Source of the DNA: an uncultured Eubacteriales bacterium
GTDB taxonomy: Bacteria; Bacillota; Clostridia; Oscillospirales; Oscillospiraceae
Assembly: GCA_900548625.1 (NCBI GenBank)
Contig: URLO01000006.1
Location: 1 to 64,000, forward strand
DNA length: 64,000 bases
Direction: 5' to 3'
Position 1 is the first letter of the stretch. Every line of letters starts with the position of its first letter. Position numbers and translations under genes: made by a program. Of the stretch, positions 1-8,032 are shown one piece after another. The notes beneath the pieces are model-generated. The model made no database searches, had not been told where the DNA came from, and saw only the letters and a program-made list of their open reading frames with translations.

Positions 1-60
1 CTCGCTTACCCCTAATACCATTTTCAGCATTACCGGACGCGATTGGATTATTGAAGCGTT

Positions 61-79
61 TAATTAGGTTTTAGTATTA
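61..79. repeat. Terminal repeat of a MITE-like element (partial)
   Basis: The segment ends in AGGTTTTAGTATTA, the reverse complement of the left end of the repeat at 39519-39680. Its last three bases form the TAA stop of the neighbouring minus-strand gene. Bases 1-60 do not obviously match the inside of the 39.5 kb copy, so this is either a divergent family member cut by the window edge or only an end sequence. Confidence 0.5.
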
Positions 80-457
80 GCGGCTCTTTCGGCGCATCCA
101 AATAAAAATGAACGCAAGCAGTCCCACAAGCAGCGCCGTCAGAACGGCAGAAACTGCGGAGAGCAGCTCATAGCTCAAAAACGGCAGGGATGGGATGGAA
201 TAGTTCTGCACGATCGTTACGCCGGCTGCATCGGCAGTGCGGGTAAACATGTTGTTTTGCAGGCAGCAAACGCCAAACTCCGCCAGTGCGATCAGACCGC
301 CCAGTGCATAAAGAATTCGCAGGGGCGTTCTGATTTGCAGCTGTGTTGCCTCATCCATGTCTCCGAAGCGATACATCTGTCCGGAACCCTTGAGCGCAAC
401 ATAAAACAGATACAGCGCGACTACGATCTGAAAGGAATCCAAAATTCCCGTCGGCAT
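77..457 (-). CDS. Small multi-pass membrane protein, unknown function
   Basis: This 126-residue protein is not recognised. It has about three hydrophobic segments, near residues 8-24, 45-65 and 95-120, and ends in a basic WMRRKSR tail that suggests a cytoplasmic C-terminus. A GGAGGAGG ribosome binding site precedes the ATG. It follows the RidA-family gene by 24 bp on the same strand, so it is probably the last gene of the D-threonine-aldolase-like/RidA operon. Its stop codon coincides with the end of a repeat (61-79). No function is assigned; a role linked to the amino-acid catabolic genes is inferred from position only. Confidence 0.7.
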   Translation of the reverse strand: MPTGILDSFQIVVALYLFYVALKGSGQMYRFGDMDEATQLQIRTPLRILYALGGLIALAEFGVCCLQNNMFTRTADAAGVTIVQNYSIPSLPFLSYELLSAVSAVLTALLVGLLAFIFIWMRRKSR

Positions 458-481
458 ATCCCAGCTCCTCCTCCGGTTTGC

Positions 482-943
482 TTACTTGATTTTGAAAATA
501 GCCTCGATCTCGACCGGAATATTGCCGGGCAGCACATTCATACCGACCGCAGAGCGCGTCGGTGCACCGACATCCTCGCCGAAAAGAGACACAAGCAAAT
601 TGCTTGCGCCATTGGCGACCTGCGGCTGGGCGTAGAAATCATCCGCGCTTGCGACAAAAACGAGAATCTTCACAACATCCGCCACGCGGTTGAGGTCACC
701 GATCTTCCGTTCCAGAACTGCCAGCACATTCAGCATGCAGTTCTGGGCATATTTCTGACCATCCTCCACCGAGACATCCTGCCCTAGTTTTCCGGTTATC
801 TGCACGCCGCCGATCACAGGGCCGCAGCCGGAAATGTATGCATAGCCGTCCTCCGTCAGTTTGCACGGTGTGTAAACGCCGCCCTTTGCCGGAGCCTCCG
901 GCAGAGTCAGCCCCAATTCTTTCAGTTTTTCATAGACATCCAT
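482..943 (-). CDS. RidA family (YjgF/YER057c/UK114) protein
   Basis: A 153-residue protein of the RidA superfamily. Classical RidA enzymes hydrolyse reactive enamine/imine products of PLP-dependent dehydratases, such as 2-aminoacrylate, releasing ammonia. The C-terminal part holds the typical GAPTRSAVG segment with the conserved arginine (about residue 130) followed by a P-EIEAI strand. The length exceeds the ~128 residues of classical RidA, which suggests one of the Rid subfamilies. It lies 39 bp downstream of a PLP enzyme of the D-threonine aldolase/D-serine dehydratase family, a sensible pairing because that enzyme could generate an enamine. The start has a GGAGG-type site (AGGAGGTTTTT). 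Confidence 0.9.
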   Translation of the reverse strand: MDVYEKLKELGLTLPEAPAKGGVYTPCKLTEDGYAYISGCGPVIGGVQITGKLGQDVSVEDGQKYAQNCMLNVLAVLERKIGDLNRVADVVKILVFVASADDFYAQPQVANGASNLLVSLFGEDVGAPTRSAVGMNVLPGNIPVEIEAIFKIK

Positions 944-982
944 AGTAAAAACCTCCTGTATGGTTGTTCCAGTGCTCGGCGC

Positions 983-2071
983 TTACAGATAGCGCCCGCG
1001 TGCTTCGATGGGGATCAGTCGCTCTACCCGTCCGCCGCGGATCCCGTAGATTTTATCGACCAGATTCGGCAGGACACAGGCGTGGTTTGGGATGATGGCG
1101 ATTTTGTCACCGATGTCAAACGGCAGCGGCTCGTCGCTTTCGACAAAGCCGTGCTCCTCGTTGAGCTTTGTGATGCGGATCTCGGGGTGCCCGACGATCC
1201 AGCCATAGCCGGGGCGGTGGCCGCAAAGATCGGTGGTGAGCGTTTTGCTTCCGGCGTCGATGATGGCATGGTGCGCATCCATCTTGCATACTACCGTGCT
1301 CACCGCACGAAGCGCGCATTCCGATTCCGCGGCGAAGCCGGTCGCCAGAGTGGAAACGTCGTTAAAGATATAGTTGCCGCAGCGCACCTCTGTGATGCCC
1401 TCCAGATATTTGCAGCAGCGCGCGGAATAAGAATTACCGCCGCTGAGCACATCCATACGGTAGCCCTTTGCGCGCAGCAGCTCTGCGGTGCCGATCAGTT
1501 CATCGTGCTCCCGTCTGGTCTGTGCTTCATAGCCCTCGCGTGTCTTTTCCCCGTAGATCAGACCGCCGTAATACATCAGCCCGCAAATGTCGATTCCGGG
1601 CAAAGCGCCGATGGCGTCTGCAAAGGAAACCGCGCCTTCATAGGCAGGTACACCGCCGCGATGCAGCCCGCCGTCGATCTCGATCAGGACGGGAACCTTT
1701 TTCCCGATCCGCTCTCCGAGTGCGGAAAGCTGCTTTGCGCCGTAAATGCTGTTGACCTCTGTGCGGATCCGGACACGCTGCATCAGGCGGCCTAGCCGCT
1801 CCATCTTGTCCTCGCCAATCAGCGGATACGCGATGAAAATATCATCAATACCATAGTCCGCCATGGTTTCCGCTTCACTGAGCTTTGCGCAGGTAATGCC
1901 GCAGGCGCCGCACGCCAGCTGCTCCAACGCGAAATAGACGCTCTTGTGAGGCTTGATATGCGGACGCACACGGATGTTGTAAGTGCGGCTCAGCGCATCC
2001 ATCTTTTTCAGGTTTTCAGTGACCTGATCCAACTCTGCAACGACGGAGGGCGTTGGAATGAAATCGTACAT
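983..2071 (-). CDS. D-threonine aldolase / D-serine dehydratase family PLP enzyme
   Basis: A 362-residue fold-type III PLP enzyme: alanine-racemase-like N-terminal barrel plus the C-terminal D-threonine-aldolase-like domain. The RPHIKPHK segment carries the presumed Schiff-base lysine (Lys40). Near the C-terminus PNHACVLPNL supplies the His/Cys pair (about His330, Cys332) that binds the divalent metal in this family. Members cleave or dehydrate D-beta-hydroxy amino acids (D-threonine aldolase, D-serine dehydratase, 3-hydroxy-D-aspartate enzymes); the substrate here cannot be read from sequence. The ATG at 2071 is chosen because AAAGGAG precedes it, whereas the longer reading frame starts inside the promoter. 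It heads an operon with RidA. With KDG kinase and KDPG aldolases in the facing operon, an amino-sugar-acid dehydratase role is plausible but inferred. Confidence 0.85.
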   Translation of the reverse strand: MYDFIPTPSVVAELDQVTENLKKMDALSRTYNIRVRPHIKPHKSVYFALEQLACGACGITCAKLSEAETMADYGIDDIFIAYPLIGEDKMERLGRLMQRVRIRTEVNSIYGAKQLSALGERIGKKVPVLIEIDGGLHRGGVPAYEGAVSFADAIGALPGIDICGLMYYGGLIYGEKTREGYEAQTRREHDELIGTAELLRAKGYRMDVLSGGNSYSARCCKYLEGITEVRCGNYIFNDVSTLATGFAAESECALRAVSTVVCKMDAHHAIIDAGSKTLTTDLCGHRPGYGWIVGHPEIRITKLNEEHGFVESDEPLPFDIGDKIAIIPNHACVLPNLVDKIYGIRGGRVERLIPIEARGRYL

Positions 2072-2094
2072 GCTCAGCACTCCTTTTGAAAATT

Positions 2095-2120
2095 CGGAAC
2101 ATCGTTCCGTAATACGGAAC
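2095..2120. promoter_or_regulatory. Overlapping operator palindromes, putative IclR-family site
   Basis: Two palindromes overlap. CGGAACATCGTTCCG (2095-2109) is a perfect 6-3-6 inverted repeat. GTTCCGTAATACGGAAC (2104-2120) is a perfect 6-5-6 inverted repeat. They lie just downstream of the -10 box of the promoter at 2127-2155, a position suited to repression. The second palindrome recurs almost unchanged at 3098-3114 upstream of the ABC importer promoter. The IclR-type regulator encoded between the two sites is the natural candidate ligand. Confidence 0.75.
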
Positions 2121-2126
2121 AATAAT

Positions 2127-2155
2127 ATTATACGACATGAACCGAAAAAAGTCAA
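2127..2155 (-). promoter_or_regulatory. Promoter of the D-threonine-aldolase-like/RidA operon
   Basis: On the minus strand TTGACT (2155-2150), 17 bp and TATAAT (2132-2127) form a near-consensus housekeeping promoter in the gap between the iclR-type gene and the PLP enzyme gene. Transcription should begin near 2120, inside the operator palindromes. Confidence 0.75.
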
Positions 2156-2169
2156 TGCTGCGCAGGGTG

Positions 2170-2961
2170 TTACAGATGCGTGCGTCCGGTTGGAAGCGCC
2201 GCTTCCGTGTAGCCCATGTGATGCGAAATATCCAATGCGGCGGCACGCATCTTCTCATAAACATAAGCCTCATCACAGCGCTCCAGCAGCCCGTGCCCGG
2301 AGACGCTCAACGCCGCCATCACCTTGCGAGTATAATCATAAATCGGCACGGCAAGGCAGCTGCTGTCAACTGTGTGCTCGCCGCGGTCTGTTGCATAACC
2401 GCGTTTGCGTACCAGCATGACATCACGCGCGAGATCTTCATAGTTGGTGATTGAATTCGGTGTATAAGGTTCATAGGAAAGATGCTGCGCCACATGCTCG
2501 AACTCTTTCAGCGGTAAGGACGCCAGCAGAACCTTACCCAGTGCCGTGCAGTAAAGCGGCTCCCGTTTGCCAATGGAGGTATAAAGCCGCAGACTGTTGC
2601 GCGGCTCGGTCCTCTGAAGGTACATGACCTCGTTGTTCTCCAGAACGCCAAGGTAGGTCGTCGCATGCAGGACCTGTGCCAGCGTGTGCATGACCGGCTC
2701 TGCTTCCGTCTTCAGAACGATCTTATTCAGATAGAGACTTGCGAGCTCCACAAATTTGTAGCCCAGTGAATAGACGCTGGTTTCTTCATTTTTTTCGACA
2801 TAGTGCCGGTCGGCAAACGTTGCCAGAATACGGTGAATGGTGCTTTTGGGAAGCCCCGTCTCGGCAACGAGCTCCGAAATGGTCATGCCATTTTCTGCTG
2901 TTGCCAACCGCTCGATCAGATCCAAGCCCCGGTCAAGCACTTGAACATTGGATGCGCTCAA
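2170..2961 (-). CDS. IclR family transcriptional regulator
   Basis: A 263-residue IclR-type regulator. The N-terminal winged helix-turn-helix includes MTISELVAETGLPKSTIHRI; the C-terminal effector domain contains ...YCTALGKVLLASLP and the SCLAVPIYDY/ALSVSG segments typical of the family. The TTG at 2961 is chosen as start because it follows AAGAGG and lies downstream of the promoter at 3023-3051. The ATG at 3051 would lie inside that promoter's -35 box. It sits between a PLP-enzyme operon and an ABC importer operon that share a palindromic operator, so it probably controls both, with an effector from the imported substrate. Effector identity is unknown. Confidence 0.88.
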   Translation of the reverse strand: MSASNVQVLDRGLDLIERLATAENGMTISELVAETGLPKSTIHRILATFADRHYVEKNEETSVYSLGYKFVELASLYLNKIVLKTEAEPVMHTLAQVLHATTYLGVLENNEVMYLQRTEPRNSLRLYTSIGKREPLYCTALGKVLLASLPLKEFEHVAQHLSYEPYTPNSITNYEDLARDVMLVRKRGYATDRGEHTVDSSCLAVPIYDYTRKVMAALSVSGHGLLERCDEAYVYEKMRAAALDISHHMGYTEAALPTGRTHL

Positions 2962-3022
2962 ACAAACCGCCTCTTTTTTCTTTCTTCTGTTTTTGCGCGG
3001 ATGCGCAGTGTGATTTGGATTG

Positions 3023-3051
3023 ATTATACTAAACGCAAATGAAAAATACAA
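3023..3051 (-). promoter_or_regulatory. Promoter of the iclR-type gene
   Basis: On the minus strand TTGTAT (3051-3046), a 17-bp spacer and TATAAT (3028-3023). This fixes transcription start near 3016 and supports the TTG start of the regulator gene. Confidence 0.65.
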
Positions 3052-3097
3052 TCCAATTCTAGAAGAGATTGGATAAACAGCAAAATTATCTTCAAGT

Positions 3098-3114
3098 ATT
3101 CCACGATACGGAAC
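3098..3114. promoter_or_regulatory. Operator-like palindrome upstream of the ABC importer operon
   Basis: ATTCCACGATACGGAAC matches GTTCCGTAATACGGAAC at 2104-2120 in 13 of 17 positions, including both half-site cores. It lies about 70 bp upstream of the -35 box of the importer promoter. Extra GGAAC half-sites occur at about 3130, 3198 (inside the promoter spacer) and 3248. Confidence 0.6.
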
Positions 3115-3183
3115 GCACGTTACAGAAATGGAACGCTATTTTTGTGCATTGTAACGGTTTTACAAAAAACGAAAACAAACGTA

Positions 3184-3212
3184 TTGACATTTTCGACGGA
3201 ACAGCCTATTTT
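3184..3212 (+). promoter_or_regulatory. Promoter of the ABC importer / aldolase operon
   Basis: TTGACA (3184-3189), 17 bp, TATTTT (3207-3212). A GGAAC half-site lies in the spacer. The leader to the first start codon is about 97 nt. Confidence 0.65.
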
Positions 3213-3315
3213 TGTTCTATACAGACGGGTACGTGTTTCACATTGTGGAACGAAAGGGAGCTTTGACGTGCGCTTGTACTGTATAAGACTGAAATTTGAA
3301 ATATGGAGGAAAAGT

Positions 3316-4464
3316 ATGAAAAAAGTATTTGCAATTGCCCTGGCTCTGCTCATGGTCGTTTCCATGTGCGCATGCAGCTCGGCAAAAAAGGGAGACTCTG
3401 CTGACACCATCAAGATCGGCCTGGCATTTCCGATGTCCGGCACGGCTGCGATGGCCGGTAAGTACAGCACCCACGGCGCTGAGGTTCTGAAGGAAGAACT
3501 CGGCGGCAAGATCACCGTCGGTGACAAGGAATACTCGGTTGAGTTTGTCACCATGGATACCGAAGGCTCCGAGGAGAAGACCACCAACGTCTATCAGAAG
3601 CTGATCGAGGAAGAAAAGGTCATCGCCATTGTTGGCCCGGACTCCTCCAAGTGCATGCTGGCGGCTGCGCCGATCGCGCAGAATGCGAAGTGCCCGGCCG
3701 TTACCACGTTCGGCACCAATACGGCTGTTACCGAAGTTGGCAACTATATCTTCCGTGCCTGCTTCATCGACCCGTTCCAGGGCTCCGTTGCTGCGGCCTA
3801 CTGCGACCAGCAGGGCTACAAGACCGCCTGCATCATGTTCAACAACGCTGACGCTTACGCCGTTGGCCTGAAGGATGCTTTCATTGAGAACTTCAAGGGC
3901 GAGATCCTCGGCATCGAGGAATACTCCGGCTCCGATGTCAAGGACTATAATGTCCAGCTTACCAAGCTCGCCGCGCAGAAGCCCGACGTTCTGCTGCTCC
4001 CGAATCTGAACGTTGAGCTCGGCCTCCAGATCCAGCAGGCTCGTACCGCTGGCCTGAACTGCCCGATCGTCTGCGGCGACAGCGCTGATACCCCTGACGT
4101 TGCAAATGTTGCCGGCCCTGCAATTGAGGGCGTTGCCTACGTCTCCGCATTCTCCGCCGAATCCACCGACGCAGCTGCCAAGAACTTCGTTGATGCATAC
4201 GTCAAGCTGTATCCGGACGAACTGCCGAACTCCAACGCGGAACTGACCTATGAGACCGCGAAGATGATCGTTTGGGCGATCCAGAACGCCAAGACCCTCG
4301 ACCGTGACGGCGTGCGCGATGCACTGGATTCCATCAATGGTCTGGAACTGCCGTCCGGCAAAATGACCATGGACCCCACGACCCGCAACCCGATCAAGGG
4401 CGGCGTTATCATGCAGTATGACGCAGATGGCGTGACCCACTACGTTTCCACGGTCAATCCGTAA
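3316..4464 (+). CDS. Branched-chain-amino-acid-type ABC transporter substrate-binding lipoprotein
   Basis: A 382-residue type I periplasmic-binding-fold lipoprotein of the LivJ/receptor-ligand-binding family. The signal peptide (residues 1-19) ends in a lipobox-like SMCAC, predicting lipidation of Cys20. The mature part begins with IKIGLAFPMSGTAA, typical of the family. The start at 3316 follows ATGGAGG; the longer reading frame upstream lacks a site and would disrupt the signal peptide. It heads a tight operon with two permeases and two ATPases, and a likely attenuating hairpin separates it from them. LIV-type importers carry many substrates besides Leu/Ile/Val; here the downstream KDPG/KDG genes suggest an amino-sugar acid or related compound. 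Confidence 0.92.
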   Translation: MKKVFAIALALLMVVSMCACSSAKKGDSADTIKIGLAFPMSGTAAMAGKYSTHGAEVLKEELGGKITVGDKEYSVEFVTMDTEGSEEKTTNVYQKLIEEEKVIAIVGPDSSKCMLAAAPIAQNAKCPAVTTFGTNTAVTEVGNYIFRACFIDPFQGSVAAAYCDQQGYKTACIMFNNADAYAVGLKDAFIENFKGEILGIEEYSGSDVKDYNVQLTKLAAQKPDVLLLPNLNVELGLQIQQARTAGLNCPIVCGDSADTPDVANVAGPAIEGVAYVSAFSAESTDAAAKNFVDAYVKLYPDELPNSNAELTYETAKMIVWAIQNAKTLDRDGVRDALDSINGLELPSGKMTMDPTTRNPIKGGVIMQYDADGVTHYVSTVNP

Positions 4465-4477
4465 TCCATGTTTGTAT

Positions 4478-4516
4478 AGTGTGCTGGCTGTGCGTTTGCC
4501 AGCCAGCACACTTTTT
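4478..4516 (+). terminator. Intercistronic hairpin after the binding-protein gene
   Basis: AGTGTGCTGGCTG (4478-4490) pairs perfectly with CAGCCAGCACACT (4500-4512) and is followed by TTTTATT. It sits between the binding-protein gene and the first permease gene and probably ends part of the transcripts, giving excess binding protein. Confidence 0.8.
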
Positions 4517-4544
4517 ATTCTTTTCCAGAACGGAGGCAACTGCT

Positions 4545-5456
4545 TTGGCAACAATCCTGCAATATTTAGTATACGGCCTTCAGTTGGGAAGCGTTTACGC
4601 GCTGTTGGCGCTGGGCTATACCATGGTCTATGGTATTGTCGGCATGATCAACACCGCGCACGGTGACTTCCTGATGATCGGCGCGCTTGGTACATACTTT
4701 ATCGCCAAGCTTTTTGACAATATGTCCATCGATGGGACCTATCCGATGCTGGCCGTGGGCTGCATCATCCTCATTGCGATGGTCATGACTGGCGGTATTG
4801 CGGCCGGCGTGGAAGCCATCGCGTATCGCCCCCTTCGCAACAAGCCCCGCATGATCGCTTTGATCACGGCGGTCGGTGTGTCCATGTTCCTGGAGAACTT
4901 CCCGCGTGCGCTGCCGTTCATCGGCCCGAACCCGCGCCCGTTCCCCACACTGTTCACCGCAAAGACCTTCAATGTGCTCGGCGCATCCGTCACCTCGACG
5001 CAGCTTATTATGATTGCGCTCGCTGCCGTCACGATGCTGGCCCTTGACCGGCTGGTCGCGAAGACCAAGATCGGCGGTCAGATGCGTGCCGTCAGCATGG
5101 ATAAGGATGCTGCTTCCCTGATGGGCATCAACGTCAACAAGGTCATTTCCATCACGTTCTTCATCGGCGGCGCGCTTGCCGCTGTCTCCGGCATCTGCTA
5201 TGCCAGTGCCTATCCTCAGGTTGAGGTCTATATGGGCTCATGGCTTGGCAACATGTCCTTTGTCGCGGCCGTGCTCGGCGGCATCGGCGACATCCGCGGC
5301 GCAATGCTCGGCGGCTTTATCCTCGGAATTGCGCAGATTTTTGCAACAGCCATCAACTCGACCTTCGGCTATGCTGTTGGTTTTATCATTTTGATCGTGA
5401 TCCTTCTCGTGAAGCCCGCAGGCATCATGGGTAAGCTGACCACAGAAAAGGTCTAA
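4545..5456 (+). CDS. livH: ABC transporter permease, LivH family
   Basis: A 303-residue inner-membrane permease of the LivH family, with the early segment QLGSVYALLALGYTMVYG and NTAHGDF typical of the family, and about eight hydrophobic segments. TTG at 4545 is the chosen start because CGGAGG lies 8 bp upstream; the more upstream ATG lies inside the preceding terminator hairpin. The product would pair with the LivM-type permease to form the membrane pore. The next gene starts 14 bp downstream. Confidence 0.92.
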   Translation: MATILQYLVYGLQLGSVYALLALGYTMVYGIVGMINTAHGDFLMIGALGTYFIAKLFDNMSIDGTYPMLAVGCIILIAMVMTGGIAAGVEAIAYRPLRNKPRMIALITAVGVSMFLENFPRALPFIGPNPRPFPTLFTAKTFNVLGASVTSTQLIMIALAAVTMLALDRLVAKTKIGGQMRAVSMDKDAASLMGINVNKVISITFFIGGALAAVSGICYASAYPQVEVYMGSWLGNMSFVAAVLGGIGDIRGAMLGGFILGIAQIFATAINSTFGYAVGFIILIVILLVKPAGIMGKLTTEKV

Positions 5457-5470
5457 GGAGGGCGGATATC

Positions 5471-6517
5471 ATGAAAAAAGCAACGACCAACACCGCGCCT
5501 CTGTTCCTGAAAAAATTCGGTAGAAAATTCGGTCCCCTGCTCGGCGTGATCGCATTTTATGCGCTGGTCATGATCCTTCGCAGTGCGGATATTATCAACG
5601 GCTATTATATGCAGGTCATGCTGTTTGCAGGCGTCAACGTCATGATGACTGCCAGCCTGAACCTCGTCAACGGCTTCACCGGCCAGTTCTGCATCGGCCA
5701 TGCTGGCTTTATGTCCCTCGGCGCGTACGGCAGCGCTGTGATCACAACGCTGATCTTTAAGGGCAACAGTGTGGCCCCGGCGGCGCAGATCCCGGTTTTC
5801 CTGCTGGGCCTGCTCTGCGGCGGCATTGTGGCGGCGCTTGTCGGCTGCCTGATCGGCATTCCGTCCCTGAAGCTCAAGGGCGACTATCTTGCCATCGTCA
5901 CGCTGGCTTTCGGCGAGATCGTCCGCGCCCTGCTGCGTCTGATTCAGCCGATCGGCGGGGCGCGCGGTATGATCGGTATTCCGAACTATGCCAACTTCTT
6001 CTGGGTTGTGCTGTTTGTTGTGCTGACGCTCTGGCTGCTGCGCAACCTGATCTACTCTCCCTACGGCAGAGCGTTCATTGCCATCCGCGACAATGAGATC
6101 GCAGCCGATGCCATGGGCATCAACACCACCAAATATAAGATCATGTCCTTCTGCATCGCAGCGTTCATCGCAGGTGTGGCCGGTGGCCTGTATGCACATG
6201 TGCTGTCCTTCATCCAGCCTGACTCGTTCAGCTTCACCAAGAGCTCCGATTTCCTCGTCTATCTCTACGCAGGCGGCAGCGGCTCGCTGACCGGCTCGGT
6301 CGTCGGTGCGATTTTGCTGACCATTTTGCCGGAGGTCCTCCGTTTCCTGGCAGACTGGCGTCTTGTGCTGTACGCACTGATTCTGGTCGTCGTCATGCTC
6401 TACCGCAGCGAGGGCCTGTGCGGCGGCAAGGAAGTCCCGTTCCTGCGCATCAAGCGGTCTTCGCTCTATGAGCAGCCCCTGTTTGGCCGGAAGAAGAACG
6501 ACACGTCCGAAAAGTAA
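5471..6517 (+). CDS. livM: ABC transporter permease, LivM family
   Basis: A 348-residue permease of the LivM family. It has about ten membrane segments, the conserved SLNLVNGFTGQFCIGHAGFM region near residue 60 and the cytoplasmic coupling-loop segment with AIRDNEIAADAMGIN (about residue 200). A GGAGG site precedes the ATG. It lies between livH and livG with short gaps and forms the second half of the pore. The basic C-terminal tail (KRSSLYEQPLFGRKK) is cytoplasmic. Confidence 0.93.
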   Translation: MKKATTNTAPLFLKKFGRKFGPLLGVIAFYALVMILRSADIINGYYMQVMLFAGVNVMMTASLNLVNGFTGQFCIGHAGFMSLGAYGSAVITTLIFKGNSVAPAAQIPVFLLGLLCGGIVAALVGCLIGIPSLKLKGDYLAIVTLAFGEIVRALLRLIQPIGGARGMIGIPNYANFFWVVLFVVLTLWLLRNLIYSPYGRAFIAIRDNEIAADAMGINTTKYKIMSFCIAAFIAGVAGGLYAHVLSFIQPDSFSFTKSSDFLVYLYAGGSGSLTGSVVGAILLTILPEVLRFLADWRLVLYALILVVVMLYRSEGLCGGKEVPFLRIKRSSLYEQPLFGRKKNDTSEK

Positions 6518-6532
6518 GGGGAGGAGCTTGCT

Positions 6533-7312
6533 ATGAGTATTCTTGAGGTCAAAAATCTGACCATTCAATTCGGCGGTCTGCGTGCAGTTGATGATTTCAA
6601 CCTGAGCCTGGAACAGGGTGAGCTGGTTGCCATCATCGGCCCGAACGGCGCCGGCAAAACCACGATTTTCAACATGCTGACCGGCATCTACCGCCCGACG
6701 GCCGGCTCCATTGAGCTTGAAGGCGAAAGCATGATCGGCCTGAAGCCCTACCAGTTTGCCCAGCGCGGCATAACCAGAACCTTCCAGAACATCCGCTTGT
6801 TTTCGAACGCCTCTGTCGCAGACAACGTTAAGATGGCGGCCACAATGCACAGCCAGGATAAGCTTGCCAGCTGCCTGCTCCGCACACCGAAAATGCTGGA
6901 GCATGAGCGTGCGCTCGATGAGAAGGTCATGGCGCTGCTGGAACGACTGAATCTGGCCGATAAGGCGGATCTTCTGGCAAAGAATCTGCCGTACGGCGAC
7001 CAGCGTCGCCTGGAGATCGCACGTGCGCTGATGACAGATCCGAAGATCCTGCTGCTCGATGAACCCGTTGCCGGTATGATCACCACGGAGCTTGAGGAAA
7101 TGGCGCAGCTGGTCGTCCAGATCCGTCAGGACTTCAACGTCAGTATTATCATGATCGAACATCATATGAACTTTGTTATGCCGATCGCAGACCGCATCAA
7201 GGTCGTCGATTTCGGCAAGACCATTTCGGAAGGCACTCCCGATGTGGTGCAGAAGGATCCGAAGGTCATCGAGGCCTACTTGGGAGGAGGATACCAGAAT
7301 GTCAATGCTTGA
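6533..7312 (+). CDS. livG: ABC transporter ATP-binding protein, LivG family
   Basis: A 259-residue ATPase. The Walker A motif is GPNGAGKTT (about residue 37). The LivG-type signature is YGDQRRLEIARAL rather than LSGGQ, followed by Walker B LLLDEP, and the C-terminus has the long LivG-type extension (SEGTPDVVQKDPKVIEAYLGG). GGGAGGAGC precedes the ATG. It overlaps the start of livF by 14 bp, so the two ATPases are probably translationally coupled. It powers the importer as a heterodimer with LivF. Confidence 0.94.
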   Translation: MSILEVKNLTIQFGGLRAVDDFNLSLEQGELVAIIGPNGAGKTTIFNMLTGIYRPTAGSIELEGESMIGLKPYQFAQRGITRTFQNIRLFSNASVADNVKMAATMHSQDKLASCLLRTPKMLEHERALDEKVMALLERLNLADKADLLAKNLPYGDQRRLEIARALMTDPKILLLDEPVAGMITTELEEMAQLVVQIRQDFNVSIIMIEHHMNFVMPIADRIKVVDFGKTISEGTPDVVQKDPKVIEAYLGGGYQNVNA

Positions 7313-8009
7313 GGTAAAGGATCTGCACGTTTCCTACGGTGCGATCAAGGCTGTTCAGGGTATCTCCTTTGAAATGGAGCAGGGTGAAACCGTTGCGCTG
7401 ATCGGCTCAAACGGTGCAGGAAAATCCACCACACTTCGCACAATCTCCGGTCTGGAAAAGGCCAAGAGCGGCTCGATCGTCTTTCAGGGACAGGAGCTGA
7501 CGAAGCTCAAGCCGCATCAGATCGTTCAGCTCGGTATCGCGCATGTACCGGAAGGCCGCCGTGTCTTTGCGCGCATGAGCGTTGATGAGAACCTGCGCAT
7601 GGGCGCAAACGTCATTACGGACCATGCGCAGATCAGGCGTGATCTCGAGCGCGTGTATGACATCTTCCCGCGCCTGCGCGAGCGCATGAAGCAGCAGGCC
7701 GGTACACTTTCCGGCGGTGAACAGCAGATGCTGGCACTTGGCCGGGCGCTGATGACCAACGGCAGCCTGCTGATGCTCGACGAGCCCAGCATGGGTCTTG
7801 CGCCGATCATCGTTGAAGAAATTTTCAAAATTATTCGCCAGATCAATGAATCCGGCACCAGCATCCTGCTCATTGAGCAGAATGCCTTCCTTGCGCTGAC
7901 CACCGCCTCCCACGCCTACGTTCTGGAAACCGGTAAGATCACCATGCAGGGCAAGTCATCGGATCTGCTGGCAGATAAACGTGTCAAGGACGCCTATCTG
8001 GGCGCCTAA
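7299..8009 (+). CDS. livF: ABC transporter ATP-binding protein, LivF family
   Basis: A 236-residue ATPase with Walker A GSNGAGKST, signature LSGGEQQMLALGRAL and Walker B LLMLDEPSMGL, typical of LivF. The start at 7299 (MSMLEV) lies within the end of livG and is preceded by GGGAGGAGG at 8-nt spacing; a second ATG at 7305 is possible. It is the last transporter gene before the sugar-acid catabolic genes, which follow after only 23 bp. Transport and catabolism are therefore likely to be co-transcribed. Confidence 0.94.
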   Translation: MSMLEVKDLHVSYGAIKAVQGISFEMEQGETVALIGSNGAGKSTTLRTISGLEKAKSGSIVFQGQELTKLKPHQIVQLGIAHVPEGRRVFARMSVDENLRMGANVITDHAQIRRDLERVYDIFPRLRERMKQQAGTLSGGEQQMLALGRALMTNGSLLMLDEPSMGLAPIIVEEIFKIIRQINESGTSILLIEQNAFLALTTASHAYVLETGKITMQGKSSDLLADKRVKDAYLGA

Positions 8010-8032
8010 GCGGAAAGGAGCGCAACTCAACT

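Noticed and set aside
3046..3051. ATG at 3051 as start of the IclR-type gene
   Set aside because: It overlaps the -35 box of the predicted promoter; the TTG at 2961 with AAGAGG upstream gives the usual family length.
5453..7165. Open frame of 570 codons on the minus strand
   Set aside because: It is antisense to livM and livG, with no motif and no binding site.
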